NCBI RefSeq assembly: GCF_021725675.1
Contig: NZ_JAKJPO010000001.1
Span: 186,001 to 250,000 of the forward strand
Length of the DNA stretch: 64,000 nt
Origin: Marilutibacter chinensis
GTDB taxonomy: Bacteria; Pseudomonadota; Gammaproteobacteria; Xanthomonadales; Xanthomonadaceae
Reading direction: 5' to 3'
Below the pieces are notes generated by a model. It had not been told where the DNA came from and searched no databases. It saw nothing but the letters and a program-made list of their open reading frames with translations. Both the position numbers and the translations under genes were made by a program. This document shows, in pieces, positions 61,525 through 64,000 of this stretch (its first letter is position 1; every line of letters begins with the position of its first letter).

Positions 61525-64000
61525 ATGATCCATTCGACCATCCGCCGCATGCTCGCCTGGGCACTTGCCGGTGTGGCCCTGGCCGCCGCTGGACCGGCTC
61601 TCGCCCGCGAGCCGTCCGCCATCGGGCAATCCGCCCACGAGCTGCCCGTCGCGCTGGACGCCGCCGGTCAGCTCAAGCAACTGGTTGTCGAGTCGCGGGC
61701 CGGATTCGGCTGGTTGCGCGTTGCCGGCGGCGTGCAGTTCCAGACCGGCGGCATGACCAAGAACGTGCTCTTCTACGGGTCCGGCATCGTTCGCGTGTCC
61801 GCGCACAAGGGAGAATCGCACACGCGGCAGCCCAGCCTGGTCGTGGTGGCGTCGCCGCAGGAATCGCAACTGGACGTTGAGGAGTCTGCCGACGCCCTGA
61901 CCATAGCCGGGGCAGGGCTGCGCGTGATCGTCGACAAGAGCACGGGGACTGTCGCGTTCCAGCGCCTCGATGGCACCCCGCTGGTCCGCGAGCAGGATGC
62001 GCCGGTGCTTACGCCGGCGGCCGAACCCTCCGGAACCGAGACCTACGCCGTCGAGCAGCGCTTCGCGCTGACGCCAGACGAATCGCTCTATGGCCTGGGC
62101 CAGTACAACGAGCCGTACATGGACTATCGCGGCCGCGACGTGCTGATGGTGCAGACCAACATCGGCATCGTCGTGCCGTTCATGGTATCCACGCGCCGCT
62201 ATGGGCTGCTGTGGGACACGTATTCGAAGATGACGTTCTCCGATGGTCCGCGGGGCGCTGTGTTTCGTGCCGAGAACGCGCCTGCCGGCGTCGATTACTA
62301 CCTGGTGGCCGGCGACACGATGGACGGGGTGATCGCGGGCTACCGCCACCTCACCGGCGCGGCGCCGATGTTCCCGAAATACGCGTTCGGGCTGTTCATG
62401 AGCAAGGAGCGCTATGCCACGCAACAGCGCCTGCTGGAGGTCGTGCGGCGCTTCCGCCGCGAGCGCTTCCCGCTGGACGTGATCGTGCAGGACTGGCAGT
62501 ACTGGGGCGGACAGAAGGACGGCCAGTGGGACGGCAACTGGAGCGGCATGATCTGGGATCCCGAGCGCTATCCCGATCCCGCTGGCATGGTACGCACGCT
62601 GCACGAGGATCTGCACACCCGGCTGATGGTGTCGATCTGGCCGTCGGTCGGCAACGACACCGCGCTGGCCGGCGAACTCGATGCCAGGGGATTGCGCTTC
62701 GAACCGCTGCACTGGATTTCCGGGCGCGCGCGCATCTACGACGCATTCAGCGACGAAGGCCGGGCCATCTACTTCAAGCACGCGAAGAAGGGCCTGTTCG
62801 ACATCGGCGTCGATGCACTATGGATGGATGGCACCGAGGTGGAAGTGGGCGGTGCCGCGCACGATCCGGCCGAGGTGGAGGCCGATATCAAGCGCCTGGG
62901 CCGCAACGCGATGGGCGACTTCGGGCGCTACCTCAACATCTACAGCCTGCTGACGACGCGTGGTATCTACGAAGGCCATCGTGCCAGCGCCGATCTGGCC
63001 GACAGGCGCGTCTTCACGCTTACCCGCTCCGCCTGGGCCGGACAACAGCGCCATGCCGCGTTGCCATGGTCGGGCGACACCACGGCCGGCTGGGCCGCGC
63101 TGCGCGCGCAGATCGCCGGCGGCCTGAACGTCTCGATGGCGGGGCTGCCGTACTGGACCCAGGATGTCGGTGGCTTCTTCGTCAACGCACCCGGCGGTGA
63201 ACGCGATCCGGCCTACCGCGAACTGTTCGCACGCTGGAACCAGTTCGGCGTCTTCAACCCGGTCTATCGCATCCATGGCACTTCGATCGAGCGCGAACCC
63301 TGGGTCTTCAAGGCACTCGAGCCAGAGGTCTACCGCTCGATACGTCGTGCCGCCGAACTGCGCTACCGCCTGCTGCCCTACATCTACAGCCTGGCCTGGG
63401 CCAGCACGCACGACGGCTACACCATGATGCGCGGCCTGGCGATGGACTTCCCGGACCAGCCGGCGCTGCGTCGCGTGGACGATACCTACATGTTTGGTCC
63501 GGCGTTCCTGGTGCAGCCGATCACCAGGCCGATGTTCCACGCCGAACTGCCGCCGCCGCCGACGGTGCCGGCGGCGCAGTTGCGCACATCCGACGGCAGG
63601 CCGGGCCTCGAGCTCGAGTACTACCGAGGCACGGAATTCGAGGAATTCGCCAGTCGCACCATCGACACGCAGGCCGAGCACCATTGGCCCGGCCCGCCGC
63701 TGGACGGCGTGCCGCCTGGCCTGGCTGGGCTGCAGAACTTCTCGGCGCGCTGGCGAGGCCAGATCATCGCAGCCGAGGACGGCGAGCATGAGATCGGTGT
63801 CGAAGGCGACGATGGCTTCCGCGTCTGGCTCGATGACGAGCTCGTCGTCGACGAGTGGAAGGAATCCGGTGCGCGCTTTGCGGGAGCGCGCATGTTGCTG
63901 CGCAAAGGGCAGGCGGTGCGCGTGCGCATCGACTATTTCCAGAAGGGCGGCGGCCGGTCGATGCGGCTGGCCTGGCGCACGCCGGGCGAACGCCACGCCC
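61525..64000 (+). CDS. GH31 alpha-xylosidase-type enzyme with PA14 domain, 3' end outside the window
   Basis: At least 825 residues, cut by the right edge. Signal peptide about 1-27 (ALA-R). N-terminal beta-sandwich to about 270, GH31 barrel with nucleophile D435 in ALWMDGTEVE and acid/base D518 in WSGDTTAGW, then a PA14-type domain from about 693 (GLELEYYRG, later DDGFRVWLDDELVVDEW). This layout resembles Cellvibrio Xyl31A, an alpha-xylosidase acting on xyloglucan oligosaccharides. ATG 61525. Follows GH127 by 81 nt. Confidence 0.9.
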   Translation, partial: MIHSTIRRMLAWALAGVALAAAGPALAREPSAIGQSAHELPVALDAAGQLKQLVVESRAGFGWLRVAGGVQFQTGGMTKNVLFYGSGIVRVSAHKGESHTRQPSLVVVASPQESQLDVEESADALTIAGAGLRVIVDKSTGTVAFQRLDGTPLVREQDAPVLTPAAEPSGTETYAVEQRFALTPDESLYGLGQYNEPYMDYRGRDVLMVQTNIGIVVPFMVSTRRYGLLWDTYSKMTFSDGPRGAVFRAENAPAGVDYYLVAGDTMDGVIAGYRHLTGAAPMFPKYAFGLFMSKERYATQQRLLEVVRRFRRERFPLDVIVQDWQYWGGQKDGQWDGNWSGMIWDPERYPDPAGMVRTLHEDLHTRLMVSIWPSVGNDTALAGELDARGLRFEPLHWISGRARIYDAFSDEGRAIYFKHAKKGLFDIGVDALWMDGTEVEVGGAAHDPAEVEADIKRLGRNAMGDFGRYLNIYSLLTTRGIYEGHRASADLADRRVFTLTRSAWAGQQRHAALPWSGDTTAGWAALRAQIAGGLNVSMAGLPYWTQDVGGFFVNAPGGERDPAYRELFARWNQFGVFNPVYRIHGTSIEREPWVFKALEPEVYRSIRRAAELRYRLLPYIYSLAWASTHDGYTMMRGLAMDFPDQPALRRVDDTYMFGPAFLVQPITRPMFHAELPPPPTVPAAQLRTSDGRPGLELEYYRGTEFEEFASRTIDTQAEHHWPGPPLDGVPPGLAGLQNFSARWRGQIIAAEDGEHEIGVEGDDGFRVWLDDELVVDEWKESGARFAGARMLLRKGQAVRVRIDYFQKGGGRSMRLAWRTPGERHA

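Overview
The window is GC-rich gammaproteobacterial chromosome. The order mnmA-nudJ-clpS-clpA-infA-aat, then trxB-ftsK-lolA-rarA-crcB, is the order I associate with the Xanthomonadaceae/Rhodanobacteraceae (Lysobacterales). That assignment rests on gene order and protein similarity read by eye. I saw no rRNA, tRNA, integrase, insertion sequence or CRISPR array.

1-16.0 kb, core: tRNA thiolation (mnmA, cut by the left edge), nudJ, the N-degron adaptor and unfoldase clpS-clpA, infA, aat, a FemAB-like acyltransferase, a DUF2254 membrane protein, a phosphoesterase, trxB, the divisome motor ftsK, lolA, rarA and the fluoride channel crcB.

16.0-42.8 kb, stress and dormancy island: after crcB the content changes. 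It holds a short MgtE-type channel, a host-attachment-family protein, two tandem-domain universal stress proteins, a GNAT enzyme, two small coiled-coil/DUF883 stress proteins, an Hsp20, an SDR, a Crp/Fnr regulator, an HPF/RaiA-like ribosome factor, a phosphoribosyltransferase-hydrolase fusion, a response regulator with a hybrid kinase, a sulfide:quinone-oxidoreductase-like enzyme with cytochrome b561, an RND pump, a P-type ATPase and a UbiB-like kinase. Ten FNR/Anr-type boxes (TTGAY-N4-RTCAA) lie in this stretch. Nine sit in front of a gene, and seven of those have the box centre 61.5-67.5 bp from the start codon. The resident Crp/Fnr protein lacks the cysteines that hold the iron-sulfur cluster in classical FNR. 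The gene set resembles the mycobacterial DosR dormancy regulon.

43.0-64.0 kb, plant-glycan side-chain locus: secreted glycosidases (GH2 beta-galactosidase type, GH29 alpha-L-fucosidase, GH127 beta-L-arabinofuranosidase, GH31 alpha-xylosidase with PA14, cut by the right edge), a complete YtfQRT-YjfF-type sugar ABC importer, an aldose epimerase, and most of a non-phosphorylating pentose (L-arabinose-type) pathway ending at 2-oxoglutarate: sugar 1-dehydrogenase, IlvD/Edd dehydratase, GguC/AraD1-like dehydratase and 2-oxoglutarate-semialdehyde dehydrogenase. A LysR regulator sits in the middle. A nearly identical 21-bp palindromic site lies in its own leader and in the dehydratase/SDR divergent promoter, which suggests one regulatory circuit.
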